In this document: piece by piece, positions 17,891 through 27,336 of the stretch
Position numbering within the stretch: position 1 is the first letter of the stretch
How the letters are laid out: each line of letters starts with the position of its first letter
Assembly (NCBI GenBank): GCA_918797485.1
Contig: CAKKNE010000001.1
Span: 4,340,001-4,404,000, forward strand
Source: Pelagomonas calceolata
Taxonomy: Eukaryota; Sar; Pelagophyceae; Pelagomonadales; Pelagomonadaceae
Direction of reading: 5' to 3'
Length of the DNA: 64,000 nucleotides
Notes under the pieces: generated by a model
Told to the model about the DNA's origin: nothing
Seen by the model: only the letters and a program-made list of their open reading frames with translations
Databases searched by the model: none
Made by a program: the position numbers and the translations under genes

Positions 17891-19702
17891 ATGGAGCGCG
17901 TCGAACCGGTACCGGCAGGAATCATCGAGGACGCCGTCGTCGTCGGCTGCGCCGCGTTCCGCGAGGACGCCAATACCAATCCACCGGCGCGGCGGCCCGC
18001 GGAGATCCTGGAGAGACTCCCAGACCGCGCGCCCGTGAACGGCGGCATCGCGGGCGGGCCGCGGCCGCCGCTGCCGAACCGCTTGGAATGGTTTTGTTTT
18101 CCGGATGGGGACGTCGCGCCCGTTTTACGAAGACGTCGCCCGCCCGACAGCGTGCACTGGTTCACGCTGCACGACGAGCGGACGCGGCCGCTGCGGGGCT
18201 GCGTGCTGACGTCGTGGCGGCGGTGTGCTTCCAACGCGGACGGGTCCAAAGCGCTCTGGGTGCCGACGGCGCTCTGCGTGCTGAGTAGGGTGGGAGTGGG
18301 CCCGGCGCTGGAGCTCTGGCTCCGCCAGGCCGCCGTCGTGTTGCGAGAGGACGCAACGTGCGATGTGTCGCTTCGAAGAAGGCTCGTCCAGCTCGCCGAC
18401 GAGGCGCCGAAGCCGGCGCGGGGCATCTTATCGATCGACGTGACGGGTCCGCTCGGCCGGGTGATTTCGGTGAGGGAGCACCGCTGCGGCACGCGCGGGA
18501 ATGTGGGAGGCGAGGGCGCGTGCCCGCCGCCCCGGGGCGGCGGCGGATCGATCCGATTGGCAGTGCTGCTGCTCGGCGTGGACGGTTTAAATGCGGCGCT
18601 CGCGGCCGTGCTTCTGGAAAGGCCGTTGGTGCTGCATTCTTGTGAATGCGACTCGCTCACGAGGGTCGCCGAGGCGCTCGTGTCGCTCATCGCGCCCCTG
18701 GAGGTGGCGGGTGCTTACGTGCCGGTCCTGCCGAAGCCCCTGCTGGATTTGTTAGACGCACCGCAGGCGTACGTGCTCGGCGCGAAGAGCGCGTGGCTGC
18801 CGCGCGACGAGAATCGGAAAATGGCGCTGGCCAAGGGCGTTGTGTGTGTCGATTTGGACTCCCAACGAATAGACACGGCCTACCCGGCGTTACCGCCGGC
18901 GATGCGTGCTGAGGTGGAGGCGGCGACGCGGCGCGTCCGCGCGCTGGCCCACGAGGCGCTCGGCGAAATCGTCGACGAGGACGCGGCGTCGCGCGACATG
19001 GCGCTCGTCGCGGCCGAAGCTAGGTTGCAGGCGACGGTCGCGCGGCACATCGTGGCTTTGCTCGATCCGCCGCGGCGGCCAGGCGAACCCAAGGGGAGCG
19101 CCCTGGACCCGCGGACGCGGGGCGTGGCCGCGGTGGCGCGGTGCGCGCCCGAGGCGCGGCCCTTTGCGCGGCAGCTCGTGGATACCCAACATGTTCAACA
19201 GCTATTCGAGCTTCGGCCGAACGCTCTTGTCAAGGCGCGCGATGCGCTCTTCGAGGATGCGGACGAGCTCGAGTGCTGCGACGTCGTTTTGCGGTGCCAC
19301 GGGCCGCGCGCCGACGCGTACACGTACCGAGTGCCGCCTCCGCTAACGGGCGGCGACGCGACGGACGACGAGTCGACCGACGAGGAGACGGCCGACGACG
19401 GCTTCGCGTGGCGGCCGCGGCGCCTGTTTGGCTCGTCTATGACTCCGCCGCCGACGCGCGTCTACCGCTACGGCGTGCTTGCTGATTTATTGGGCGCGAC
19501 GGTCGGGGACTTGCGCTGCGCGCTCGAGCCGCCCATTGAACCGCCGGTGTTGGTCGACACGCCTCGCGCCCCTGCGGTGCCGCCGCCGCCGGGCGCCGCG
19601 GGGACTCGGGACGCGGCGCCGACGAAGCCGCTGCGGGAGTTCACGCCGCCCAAGGCGCCGCGGGAGAACGGGAAGGGTGGGAAGGGGCGTAAGACGAGGT
19701 AG
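17891..19702 (+). CDS. DENN-domain protein (predicted Rab guanine-nucleotide exchange factor)
   Basis: This 603-residue protein has the tripartite DENN arrangement. An upstream segment includes RLEWFCFPDG and HWFTLHDERTRPLRGCVLTSW (residues ~60-110) and WVPTALCVLSRVGVGPALE. The core has VLLERPLVLHSCECDSLTRVAEALVSLIAPLEVAGAYVPVLPKPLLDLLDAPQAYVLGAK, described here by its ends, at ~235-300. Downstream helices follow to ~430. DENN domains activate Rab GTPases in membrane traffic; the partner is not predictable. The last ~150 residues are disordered, with an acidic patch (TDDESTDEETADD) and a Pro-rich, Lys-rich end (NGKGGKGRKTR). It is convergent with the TPR gene, 35 bp apart. Confidence 0.85.
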   Translation: MERVEPVPAGIIEDAVVVGCAAFREDANTNPPARRPAEILERLPDRAPVNGGIAGGPRPPLPNRLEWFCFPDGDVAPVLRRRRPPDSVHWFTLHDERTRPLRGCVLTSWRRCASNADGSKALWVPTALCVLSRVGVGPALELWLRQAAVVLREDATCDVSLRRRLVQLADEAPKPARGILSIDVTGPLGRVISVREHRCGTRGNVGGEGACPPPRGGGGSIRLAVLLLGVDGLNAALAAVLLERPLVLHSCECDSLTRVAEALVSLIAPLEVAGAYVPVLPKPLLDLLDAPQAYVLGAKSAWLPRDENRKMALAKGVVCVDLDSQRIDTAYPALPPAMRAEVEAATRRVRALAHEALGEIVDEDAASRDMALVAAEARLQATVARHIVALLDPPRRPGEPKGSALDPRTRGVAAVARCAPEARPFARQLVDTQHVQQLFELRPNALVKARDALFEDADELECCDVVLRCHGPRADAYTYRVPPPLTGGDATDDESTDEETADDGFAWRPRRLFGSSMTPPPTRVYRYGVLADLLGATVGDLRCALEPPIEPPVLVDTPRAPAVPPPPGAAGTRDAAPTKPLREFTPPKAPRENGKGGKGRKTR

Positions 19703-19737
19703 TGGTCATTTTCATATGCTACTTAGTGCGTGCGAGC

Positions 19738-20355
19738 TTAATCCGCGTCCTCGACTTCGTCCAGTTCGTCCGGAGGCGATTCGCGGGCGCGGAGCGCGGC
19801 TCGCGCAGCTGCTCGCGCGCTTTGTAGGGATTGCTCAATCTGCATTGTGACCGGGTTCGCGCTACCCATCACGCGCCGCGCGGTCCGTTCCGTCTCTTCG
19901 AGCGTTCTCACGGCCTCCCGGAGATCGTCGAGCGTGGCGGCGGTGTCGAGGTAGAGCATTCGTCCGTGATTCGCCCTCATCATGAGTGTGAGTTCATGCG
20001 AATTCCCAAAAACGCGTCGCGCCGCGGGTATTAGTTTGCTTAGTAGCACATTGGCTTCTTTGAAACGCCGTAGATTACGAAGGGCCTCCGCGTAGTTATT
20101 GGCCGCCACGAGGGTGTGTCTATGTTCTTCGCCATATATCTTCGAAAATCCATTATATACATCCCGGTTGGTACATAGTGCCTCTTCATGTCGCCCAAGC
20201 CTGTCATACGTGATCGCAAGATTGCTCTGAGTAGCGAGGAATCTTTCTACGAGCCCCGCCGAGCTGTCGCTCTTTGATTTGGCCGGCGAGGCCCGTCCGC
20301 CGCCGCCGCCCCTGCCTCCGCGCCGACGGCCGCCACCGCCTCCCCCGCCGCCGCT
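19738..20355 (-). CDS. TPR (kinesin-light-chain-like) protein, 5' end unresolved
   Basis: The frame encodes about four TPR units of the TPR_10/12 type: TQSNLAITYDRLGRHEEAL, VAANNYAEALRNLRRFKEAN, MMRANHGRML and a C-terminal LQSARAAARAALRARE helix. Loops such as YGEEHRHTL and FGNSHELT are typical of kinesin-light-chain-like repeats. There is no upstream ATG in frame: the open frame begins at a GTG inside a GGC-rich stretch, and GTGAGC near 20358 could be a splice donor. The true gene therefore probably has one or more 5' exons in 20359-20820, where a Cys-bearing frame (SCCTECYV) lies on the same strand. In related proteins here (31923, 39801) such TPR tails follow a zinc finger. Confidence 0.6.
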   Translation of the reverse strand, partial: SGGGGGGGGRRRGGRGGGGGRASPAKSKSDSSAGLVERFLATQSNLAITYDRLGRHEEALCTNRDVYNGFSKIYGEEHRHTLVAANNYAEALRNLRRFKEANVLLSKLIPAARRVFGNSHELTLMMRANHGRMLYLDTAATLDDLREAVRTLEETERTARRVMGSANPVTMQIEQSLQSARAAARAALRARESPPDELDEVEDAD

Positions 20356-20500
20356 CACTCGAGTCGTCGAGGTGTTGCCTCCTTTTTCTCGGCCGCCGCC
20401 GCCTCCACCGCCGGCCCGGCGTCCGCCGCCTCCGCCGCCGCCGCCGTCCGGTGCTCGCGCGCCGCCGCCGCCTCCTCCTCAGCTCGTGGAGGAGGCTTCG
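20278..20500. repeat. Low-complexity GGC/CCG-rich tract
   Basis: An extended run of CCG/GGC-type triplets with GCCGCCGCC blocks. It makes long but meaningless frames in several directions and obscures the 5' end of the TPR gene. Confidence 0.7.
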
Positions 20501-21029
20501 CAGGAGGGCATGGTGTAATGTCATTTTAGTGCCCGCGCGCGCTTTTATTTTGTTTCTGTTGCCCTGACGTAGCACTCGGTGCAGCAGCTCCAATGCCGTC
20601 CTTTTATCGCTCTTAAAGCCGGCAAGTCAACCGACCTCAAGTTGGAACCAAGTGGCATCAGGTCTGTGTCGTGGCGCCAATCAACAAACGTATTCACGTA
20701 ATCTCGCATCACTCGTCGCAGCAGCGTCCGCAAACATCCGCATCTGGTCCAACGTGCTGTGCAGCGCATTCGTGCAACGCGCGCGAAGCTCGCGTGATGC
20801 GTACGCCGCGCACGCATTCACGCGGCCGCCTCGGCAGCCAACAGAAAACGCGCAGCGCAATCGCCGCGCGCTCGCGCGTTGTGCATAGCACTGCACAGCA
20901 CATGCGCGGGCGTTGCGCAACGTTGCATGCTGTGCGGCCGCGCTCCGCTCGACCGCGGCCGCGCGCGTGTCGGGCGCAACATTGCAGCTGACCTGACCCG
21001 CGCCACCGCCCGCAGACAAACTCACAACA
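20501..21029. promoter_or_regulatory. Upstream region of the antenna gene
   Basis: This non-annotated stretch contains the possible 5' exon of the TPR gene (minus strand, about 20545-20720) and then the upstream region of the light-harvesting gene. Around 20880-20945 there is a cluster of short inverted repeats such as GTTGCGCAACGTTGC. No GCTAGC motif is present. Confidence 0.3.
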
Positions 21030-22047
21030 ATGGCCCTCTCCAAGCTCGCCCTCGCCCTCGCCGTCGCGCCCTCGGCCGCCCTCGTCGCGCCGTCGGCCAA
21101 GGTCTCCTCGACGAAGCTCGCCGCGGAGGGCAAGCTCGACGAGATCCCCGAGGCGGAGAACCGCTTCACGTCCCGCCTCGCCACCCAGGAGGGCTTCTGC
21201 CTCGACCTGCCCGGCGCGCTCGCGCCCATGGGCCAGTGGGACCCGGCCGGCTTCACGTCCCAGGCGTCGGACAACGACATCCGCCGCTACCGCGAGGCCG
21301 AGACCCAGCACGGCCGCGTCGCCATGCTCGCCGTCCTCGGCTTCCTCGTCGCCGAGTCGTGGCACCCCCTCTTCGCCGACGTGACGGGCCCGGCCATCGA
21401 TCACCTGACCCAGGTCCGCCAGGAGTACCCGGCGTTCTTTGAAATCGGCGCGCTCGTCATCGGCGGCCTCGAGGTGAACCGCGCCCTCGTCGGCTGGGCG
21501 TTCCCGGACTCGCGCGAGAAGGTGCGCGCGCCGCGTCCTTTGTCAATTTGACGGCGTCGCGTCGAAAGCGTCGATGCTTGGAAGCTCACCTGTCTCTCTC
21601 AACGCAGGCGGGCGTTCTCAACGAGGACTACTACCCGGGCGACGTCGGCTTCGACCCGCTCGGCCTCAAGCCCACGGACCCGGCCGAGTTCGCCGAGATG
21701 CAGACGAAGGAGCTCCAGAACGGCCGCTTGGCCATGCTCGCGGCCGCGGGCTTCCTCGCCCAGGAGCTCGTCAACCACAAGCCGATCCTCGAGACCCTCA
21801 AGCTCCTCATCCTCCTCGACGACTCGGAGATCTCCAAAAACCTCGGCATCAACCAGTGCATAAATCAAATGACGCGACGCATCGCCATCGACGCGACGCC
21901 AGCTCGACGGCGTGGTGGTGTGGGTCTCTCGCGTCTCGTGCACCCGACTCACCGGTTGATTTGCGCACAGGCATCAACCTCCCGACGGGCGACATCCCGA
22001 CGCTGGAGCTCGAGCTCGAGACCTCGGCGAAGGACACGTTCTTCTAA
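21030..22047 (+). CDS. Fucoxanthin chlorophyll a/c-binding protein (LHC family), three exons
   Basis: This is a thylakoid antenna protein that binds chlorophyll a/c and carotenoid. Exons 21030-21521, 21608-21845 and 21971-22047 join in frame to 268 residues. The start [24 protein letters not shown] is a signal peptide plus transit start. Helix 1 carries the chlorophyll motif [21 protein letters not shown]; helix 3 carries [21 protein letters not shown]; a central hydrophobic helix ([14 protein letters not shown]) lies between. The loop [15 protein letters not shown] is typical of the family. Intron 1 (21522-21607, GT-AG, 86 nt) and intron 2 (21846-21970) are placed by frame and by family continuity. 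Exon 3 encodes the C-terminus [20 protein letters not shown] and ends KDTFF. Confidence 0.95.
21846..21970 (+). mobile_element. Introner with perfect 8-bp target duplication in the antenna gene
   Basis: The 125-nt GC-AG intron begins with GCATCAAC, which is repeated exactly at the start of exon 3. The left inverted repeat CAGTGCATAAATCAA pairs with the right end, whose reverse complement is CTGTGCGCAAATCAA. The centre carries CGCCATCGACGCGACG and, near the right end, TGCACCCGACTCAC, shared with the intron at 24427-24635. Confidence 0.92.
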
Positions 22048-22164
22048 GCGCGAACACACGGTTTCCGCTCGTAGACTCTGTGAACGTCGCCGCTCACAAG
22101 AGTGGCGGCCAGCACGCGTCCTGTTTATCGTCTCGTTTAAGAAAAGATTGTCATTAATATGTAT

Positions 22165-23025
22165 TCATTCGAGCTCCCCGCTCTGCTCGGCGACGAAGCG
22201 ATCCCAGCCCTCCTCGACGTCGTCGTCGCGCGCCTGCTTTCTTCCCCGCTCTTCCGCGGCGACGAGCGACTCGATGTCGCCCTCCTTCGTTTCCTCGTCG
22301 TCGCGCGAGGCGACCGGAGAGGCGGGGGGCTCGTTGTCCTTCCAGCGCCGGACGTCCCACAGCGGCGCCGCCAAGAATAAGATCGAGTAGATGAGGCAAT
22401 ATGTACACCACTTGCTGCCAAGCGCCAGCGTACCCTCCGTCGTCCAGAGAATCGTGATCACGCAGAGGAACGGCACGACGAGGACCGCGAGCACGATGCG
22501 ATCGTCGACGACCACGAAAAAGTTCGCAATCGTCGCCGCGGCGACCAAGAGGATGGGCAAGGCAGGCGTTCGAGTGCCGCCCCACCGCAGCGTCGAGTGC
22601 GGCTCCGGAAATTTTGCCCGGATCACGTCCGTGCAGCCGCTCGTGTAGCACATGACGACTCCGGCGCAGACATAGCCCAGCAGCATGACCTTGCGCAAGC
22701 GCGGGTTTCGCGACGAGGGGTAGGCCAGCTGCGCCGCGTACTGGATGATGACAACGGCCGGGATCGCGTACTTGGAAACAATTAAGTTCTCGAGTTGGCC
22801 GTCCGGCGCTCCCACGGCGAAGGACATTTGCCGCCCGTCGCACGCCTCGAGGCCGCGATCGTACTGCAGGCTCCACAGCACGGCGTCGATGACTTGCGTC
22901 AGCGTAAAGGTGAAGAGGTAGAGGGCGTACCAGCGGTCGTTGCGGCCCCCGCGGTATGCCAAGAGAGCACACGCGACCCAGCCCCAAACGGCGGCTACTA
23001 TCGAGACGTTGCGGTTCCAACACAT
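22165..23025 (-). CDS. Multi-pass membrane protein, unknown family
   Basis: This 286-residue protein has about seven hydrophobic helices between residues ~5 and 220 (e.g. [108 protein letters not shown]). The loops contain conserved-looking Cys pairs ([15 protein letters not shown]). The C-terminal ~65 residues are acidic and soluble ([15 protein letters not shown]). The helix count and length recall small seven-helix proteins, but there is no retinal lysine context and no receptor motif I can name. It is convergent with the antenna gene. Confidence 0.65.
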   Translation of the reverse strand: MCWNRNVSIVAAVWGWVACALLAYRGGRNDRWYALYLFTFTLTQVIDAVLWSLQYDRGLEACDGRQMSFAVGAPDGQLENLIVSKYAIPAVVIIQYAAQLAYPSSRNPRLRKVMLLGYVCAGVVMCYTSGCTDVIRAKFPEPHSTLRWGGTRTPALPILLVAAATIANFFVVVDDRIVLAVLVVPFLCVITILWTTEGTLALGSKWCTYCLIYSILFLAAPLWDVRRWKDNEPPASPVASRDDEETKEGDIESLVAAEERGRKQARDDDVEEGWDRFVAEQSGELE

Positions 23026-23416
23026 CCTGACACTGAGGTGACGCGACGGCGGCGTGAGGGCTGACGTTACCCTTAGGAGTTCATCTGTCGTCTACGGCCG
23101 CGCGGCGCGACTCGTTGGACCGGTCAATCTCGGGCCAACAATGAGGGTCCTGGTCCCCCTCTTGGGATGCTCAGTTGTGTCGTAACGTCCCTAGGCGTAG
23201 ACTTGCCACTGCTCAATCCTGAAACCTGTTTTGGACCAGAGCCTGAATTTGCGGCCCGGGGACGCGCAGAGCGATTAGCGTCGACCTGGCTTCGCATTCA
23301 TCGCGCACGATACAGCCACAGTGCGTCCAGTACGCCTCGCTCCGCCCGGACACCCCGTTTTCAAGAAGTGACCCATTGGTCAGGAGTCGGGTTCAGGACC
23401 CCACAGACGCGAGGAC
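23026..23416. promoter_or_regulatory. Divergent upstream region
   Basis: This 391-bp spacer separates divergent starts. It contains no GCTAGC element, repeat or RNA gene that I can see. Confidence 0.3.
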
Positions 23417-24100
23417 ATGGCAAAGAAGAAGTTTTACGCCGTTGCGTCGGGCAAAAGGACCGGCATCTTCGAATCGTGGGAGGAGGTCAAGCCCTTGGTG
23501 TACGGCGTCGCCGGCGCGCTACACAAAAGCTTCGCGACGCGCGAGGAGGCGGAGCGCTGGCTCGCGGAGGCGTCTGGCGGCGGAGGCGCGGACCCGGCGC
23601 CGGCGCCGCCCAAGAAGAAAGCCCGGATCGCCGCGCCGGCGCCGGCGCCGGCCATCGTGCAGCCGCCCAGAGGAATCACGGGGGACGAGGCCGCACTGGC
23701 CCGTTATCCGGCGCACGAGCAACGCCTGCTTGAGGCGAGAGACTTATTTGGTGCTATTGACGCCCACCCTTATGAAGACAGCGACGAAGACGGCGAGCCG
23801 CCGCAGCAGATGACGGGCTACTTTCCTCCATGGGAGAACGAGATCTACCTCAATCTCCTCAACAAGTACGGCCAGCCCCTGAAAGAAAACCACCGCGCGG
23901 TTATGGCGTTCCAACAGGAATTCAACTATCGCGTGTGGTCGTCGGTGACGGCGCACCCCAACAAGTTCAACGGGGGCCAGACGACGCACAAGACGGGGCC
24001 CCGGGGCGGGAAGATCAAAAGCACGGTGTACAGGGACTGGGTCGAGGCGAACGGGGGCAAGTGGGTCGGCTTCCAGTGGCAGCTGCTAGACTCGGCCTAG
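23417..24100 (+). CDS. RNase H1 N-terminal (viroplasmin-type) domain protein lacking RNase H
   Basis: Residues 1-50 (KKFYAVASGKRTGIFESWEEVKPLVYGVAGALHKSFATREEAERWL) form a hybrid-binding/viroplasmin domain: the Y-A-V-..-G-..-GI-..-W-E-..-G-..-FKSF-type pattern that binds RNA/DNA hybrids in RNase H1. The protein is 227 residues and does not continue into the RNase H fold; none of its Asp/Glu catalytic motifs appear. After a Pro/Ala linker with a basic cluster (PPKKKARI, a possible nuclear signal), the C-terminal ~120 residues (EIYLNLLNKYGQPLKENHRAVMAFQQEFNYRVWSSV ... KWVGFQWQLLDSA) are an unfamiliar domain with many aromatic residues. A hybrid- or dsRNA-binding accessory role is inferred. Confidence 0.75.
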   Translation: MAKKKFYAVASGKRTGIFESWEEVKPLVYGVAGALHKSFATREEAERWLAEASGGGGADPAPAPPKKKARIAAPAPAPAIVQPPRGITGDEAALARYPAHEQRLLEARDLFGAIDAHPYEDSDEDGEPPQQMTGYFPPWENEIYLNLLNKYGQPLKENHRAVMAFQQEFNYRVWSSVTAHPNKFNGGQTTHKTGPRGGKIKSTVYRDWVEANGGKWVGFQWQLLDSA

Positions 24101-24119
24101 AGTGAGTCGTAAGTACACG

Positions 24120-26014
24120 TTATATCATCTGATTGCGCGAGCTGCCCGGCGTGAGCTCGAGCTGTGCCGACGCCTTGTAGCGCGGCAGCTCGACGAAGTA
24201 CACGTAGCTGAACGCCGCGCCGAGCGCCAATATGATAATGATGAGCAATGATAAAGTCGCGGCCTCCACGGGGTCCTCGAACTCGCCGTCGTCGTCGTCG
24301 CCCGGCGCCGCGCCGGGCCGCGGCAGGACGTAGACCGTGACGCGCTGGCCGTTCTGGCAGTGGTCCCCGACCTGGCAGACGAAGTGGATGTTTACGGCGC
24401 CGCTCAAGGCCGTGTGTGCCTCGAACCTGTGTGGAAATCAACCAGTGAGTCGGGTGCACGATAATTCTTCACTAAGTCATTTCTCGGCGAGGACGCGGTC
24501 GTGCTGGCTCCGTCGAGCGGCGAGGAACCGGCATCGCCACGCCATCGAGCAGGCGTCGCGTCGATGGCGTGGAAGACGACACGATGATTCAGCGCGAACG
24601 CGCCGTAAAATTTTGATTTCCACACCGCCTCGAACAACTCATCTGCCCCGGAGTTGCCATCACCTACCCACGACTGCGTTGGCTGATCTCGTACCAAGAC
24701 CGCGTCGGGGTCTTCGAGCGAGAGCACATATTCATAACCTGATGAGTCCTTAATGCAGGTGTCGCCGACCCAGGCGTCTCCAGCGGGCTTCTCGTACTGA
24801 ACTATTCCACAGACCGCCTTCTCGCCGGCGGCGTCGTGCACGACCACGACGCGACCGACGGCATCCGCCAAGCTCAAGCCGAATTCCGCCGGGACCTCGA
24901 CGTCGATCGGCGCCATATTACCCTGAGCCGTCCACGTAGTGCCCGTCACCCCGCCGTCCTTCCATATGTCCCGCGGCACCGGCGTCGGCGAAGGCGTCGT
25001 CCACGGCGCCCGACCCGGGGCGCCGGCGTAGTCCTTGGAATAGTGGTCGCCCGGGTCGGCGCACGAGTGGCCCTCGTGCAGGTGGATTTCGCCGTTCTCG
25101 ATGGCGTCCGTGAGGTCGCCGCGGATCCGCAGCGCCCCGTCGTCCTCGCTCAGCGTTAGGCCAGCGCCTCCGCCCGTACTATCATCCACCGCCTTGATAT
25201 TCGCAGCATCTTCATTATAGCCGCTTATCGGCGCAAAGTTGACCCACGCCCGGCCCGCCCGGCTCCCCCACGGCCCCAAGGAATCATCCTTGCCACACCC
25301 GCCGCCCGCGTCCCGGCCGGAGACCTCGGTCATTTTTTTCATCTCGCAGTGGCGCGACGCCGCGTAGTCCGGCGCACGCCAGACGTTGTGGTGCGAACTG
25401 TACTTCCACATCAAACTATCGCCCTCGAAGGCCCAGATCGACGTCAGGCCGTGGGGCCGGTGCACGCCGTCGTCGAAGCGGGCTCCCATGCTTTCACAGA
25501 AGCCAAAATCGTCCGTCCACGCCGGCACCACGATCTTCCGCGCGCCGGACGCGCGCTCCGCGACGCGTTCACTTACAATATTCACGGCGAGCTTGACGCC
25601 GCCCAGACAGTGCGACCGGGAACACGCCAGCCACAGACCGCCCGCGGCTTTATCGGCTTCTGTGACCTCGATCTGCTTGCCCGGCGTCGAGGCCAGGCAG
25701 AAGAAGTCGTGGCTCGTCGCGCAGCCGCCGCCGTCCTCCTCGGCTGTCGTGAGCAGCGTGGACTTGCTCTCGTCGCAGGCCAACCACGATTCTTCGTCCG
25801 GGTACTTGCGCACGTCGTGGCCGCTCATGGCGCCCGCGGCGGCGTACCGCACATCAATGATGTCGCCGACCTCGGCAGACACAGGCTCGAGCTGCTCGCG
25901 CCGCAGCCACGGCGCGGCGGCCTTGCAGTAGCCATAGTCCAAGCTCCAGTCCATGATGGGAATCACACTCTTGCCGGCCGACCCAGCCGCGAGGAGAAGT
26001 GCTGTGCGCGCCAT
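24120..26014 (-). CDS. Membrane-anchored cupredoxin-like / Cu-Zn SOD-like fusion protein
   Basis: Exons 26014-24636 and 24426-24120 join to 561 residues. After a short N-terminal hydrophobic segment, the first cupredoxin-like domain (about 18-150) has VGDIIDVRYAA, HDVRKYPDEESWLACD and a late C-x(n)-H (LWLACSRSHCLGG) resembling a type I copper site. A second (about 158-250) has FEGDSLMWKYSSHHNVWRAPD and HCEM. Next is a Cu/Zn-SOD-like domain (about 295-425): GEIHLHEGHSC, PGDHY, GNMAPIDVEV, VGRVVVVHDAAGEKAVCGIV, which keep the H-x-H, H and later H of the copper site and both disulfide cysteines, though zinc ligands are uncertain. A transmembrane helix (TLSLLIIIILALGAAFSYVYF) near the C-terminus anchors it. 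An extracellular copper or superoxide role is inferred. Confidence 0.75.
24427..24635 (-). mobile_element. Introner with perfect target duplication in the cupredoxin-SOD gene
   Basis: This 209-nt GT-AG intron starts GTTCGAGG, repeated exactly at the start of the next exon. The left inverted repeat CGGTGTGGAAATCAA pairs with right end TTGATTTCCACACAG (14 of 15 bases). Inside, CACGCCATCGACGCGACG is followed by an inverted copy (CTGCTCGATGGCGTGG), so the middle can form a hairpin. It is the best-preserved member of the family here. Confidence 0.94.
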
Positions 26015-26598
26015 TGTATTTGTGCCTGGGGCTGGGAGATGGTTCTAGGGTGGCTTCGCTCTGTCCGTTCACAAGGGCAGCGTGCGCGTTTGTCGAGTGG
26101 TTCCGTTGCGCCGTCTCCGCTGCCCGGTTTGCGCCCCCGCCGGCCAGCTGCTGTGCAAAACAGCAAAATCTGATGGGAGAGCATGGAGCTTGGGCTTTCG
26201 ACGGGGCCCCGCACGTGCCTGGCGGAGCCGTCGAAGACCGGGTCCGGGACGTGTGCTACGCAAACGGACCGGTCGTCGAAGGGCGACCGAGCTCTGATGA
26301 CGAGCGTAGCCGCGGCCGCGCGGGGCAACGCCGATGGCCCTGGCTGGCAAAGCGGCGTGAGTAAACTCCTCTCTGCGGAGATATCTTCACCGGCAATGAG
26401 ACACGGTTTTTATCGCACGGATCGCACATCGGTCAGAGCTAGTGCACACCGGCTCTAGCGTGCAAACATCTCGGCTCCAGGCCAGGCAAGCCAGGGCCAA
26501 GCATCCAGCATTCGTGCGCGTGCGCTGCGATTACGATTCGTTCATTCGCAGCAATCCGCTCTCTCGCGGCAATCATCGCTGCGGCAGCCGTACGCCGC
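26015..26598. promoter_or_regulatory. Divergent upstream region
   Basis: This 584-bp head-to-head spacer lies between the copper-protein and NMNAT-like genes. A weak inverted repeat, CTAGTGCACACCGGCTCTAGC near 26441-26460, resembles the promoter element seen elsewhere but is not a clear copy. No gene is supported. Confidence 0.3.
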
Positions 26599-27336
26599 AT
26601 GGCGGCGCTCAGCGGCGCGGCCACCCCACCGCAAAAGGTGCGCGTCGCGGTCTTCGGCGGCGCCTTCGACCCGCCGACGGTCGACCACGTGCGCTGCTGC
26701 GCGCAGATTTTAAGGAGTCGGCGCGTCGACGAGGTCTGGCTGACGCCCTGCGGGCCGCGGCCCGACAAGCCCAACCTTGAGACGCCGACGCTGAAAAGAT
26801 GGGCCATGTGCGAGATTGCTGTCAATAGCGCCTTGCCGCCGACGGCGAAGGTGCGAGTGTGTGATGTCGATGTCAATCGAGAGCGGGCCTATTTTACGTA
26901 TGACTTACTCACGCACCTAAACAAAACCAGAGGAGACACGCACGAGTTCTCCTTCGTTATTGGTACTGATTGGCTCACGAAAGAAACGAACATAAGGGAG
27001 TGGGAGTCGGACGTCGGTGGCAAACGGGTGGTCACGGGGCACAAGCTCATCGAGGAGTTCGACTTTTTGGTCCTCAAGCGGCCGGGGCACCCGGCCTACG
27101 GCGAACTCTCGGACTACGGTCCTCGATTCAGCTATTTGGACGTGGATGGCGACTCCACAAAGTTCATCGAGGGCGCCGGTTCTTCAACAGATGTGCGCAA
27201 CTGCCTGAAGGACACGCACGACTACGACGCCGTCGCGGGTTTGGTTCCTGCCGCTGTTTTAGCCTTCATGCGGCGGCACCGGTTATATATCGGGCCCGCG
27301 GAGACGCGCATCGCGCGGGCGTCGTCAGGGCTCTAG
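26599..27336 (+). CDS. Nicotinate/nicotinamide mononucleotide adenylyltransferase-like protein
   Basis: This HIGH-superfamily nucleotidyltransferase of 245 residues probably makes NAD or its deamido form from the mononucleotide and ATP. The N-terminal loop VAVFGGAFDPPTVDH (residues ~16-30) matches GGxFDPxHxGH, with TVDH in place of the usual (H/T)xGH. SFVIGTDWL matches the family's central GxD motif, and GAGSSTDVRNCL matches the late SSTxxR ATP motif. LVPAAVLAFMRRHRLY matches the C-terminal helix. The order and spacing fit NadD/NMNAT better than other family members. The Gly-to-Asp change in the signature is odd and may alter activity. No targeting peptide is obvious. Confidence 0.82.
   Translation: MAALSGAATPPQKVRVAVFGGAFDPPTVDHVRCCAQILRSRRVDEVWLTPCGPRPDKPNLETPTLKRWAMCEIAVNSALPPTAKVRVCDVDVNRERAYFTYDLLTHLNKTRGDTHEFSFVIGTDWLTKETNIREWESDVGGKRVVTGHKLIEEFDFLVLKRPGHPAYGELSDYGPRFSYLDVDGDSTKFIEGAGSSTDVRNCLKDTHDYDAVAGLVPAAVLAFMRRHRLYIGPAETRIARASSGL

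Noticed and set aside
20278-20500. CCG/GGC-rich tract as a coding Pro- or Gly-rich exon
   Set aside because: Open in several frames with equal quality and containing a stop or non-ATG start in each; treated as low complexity.
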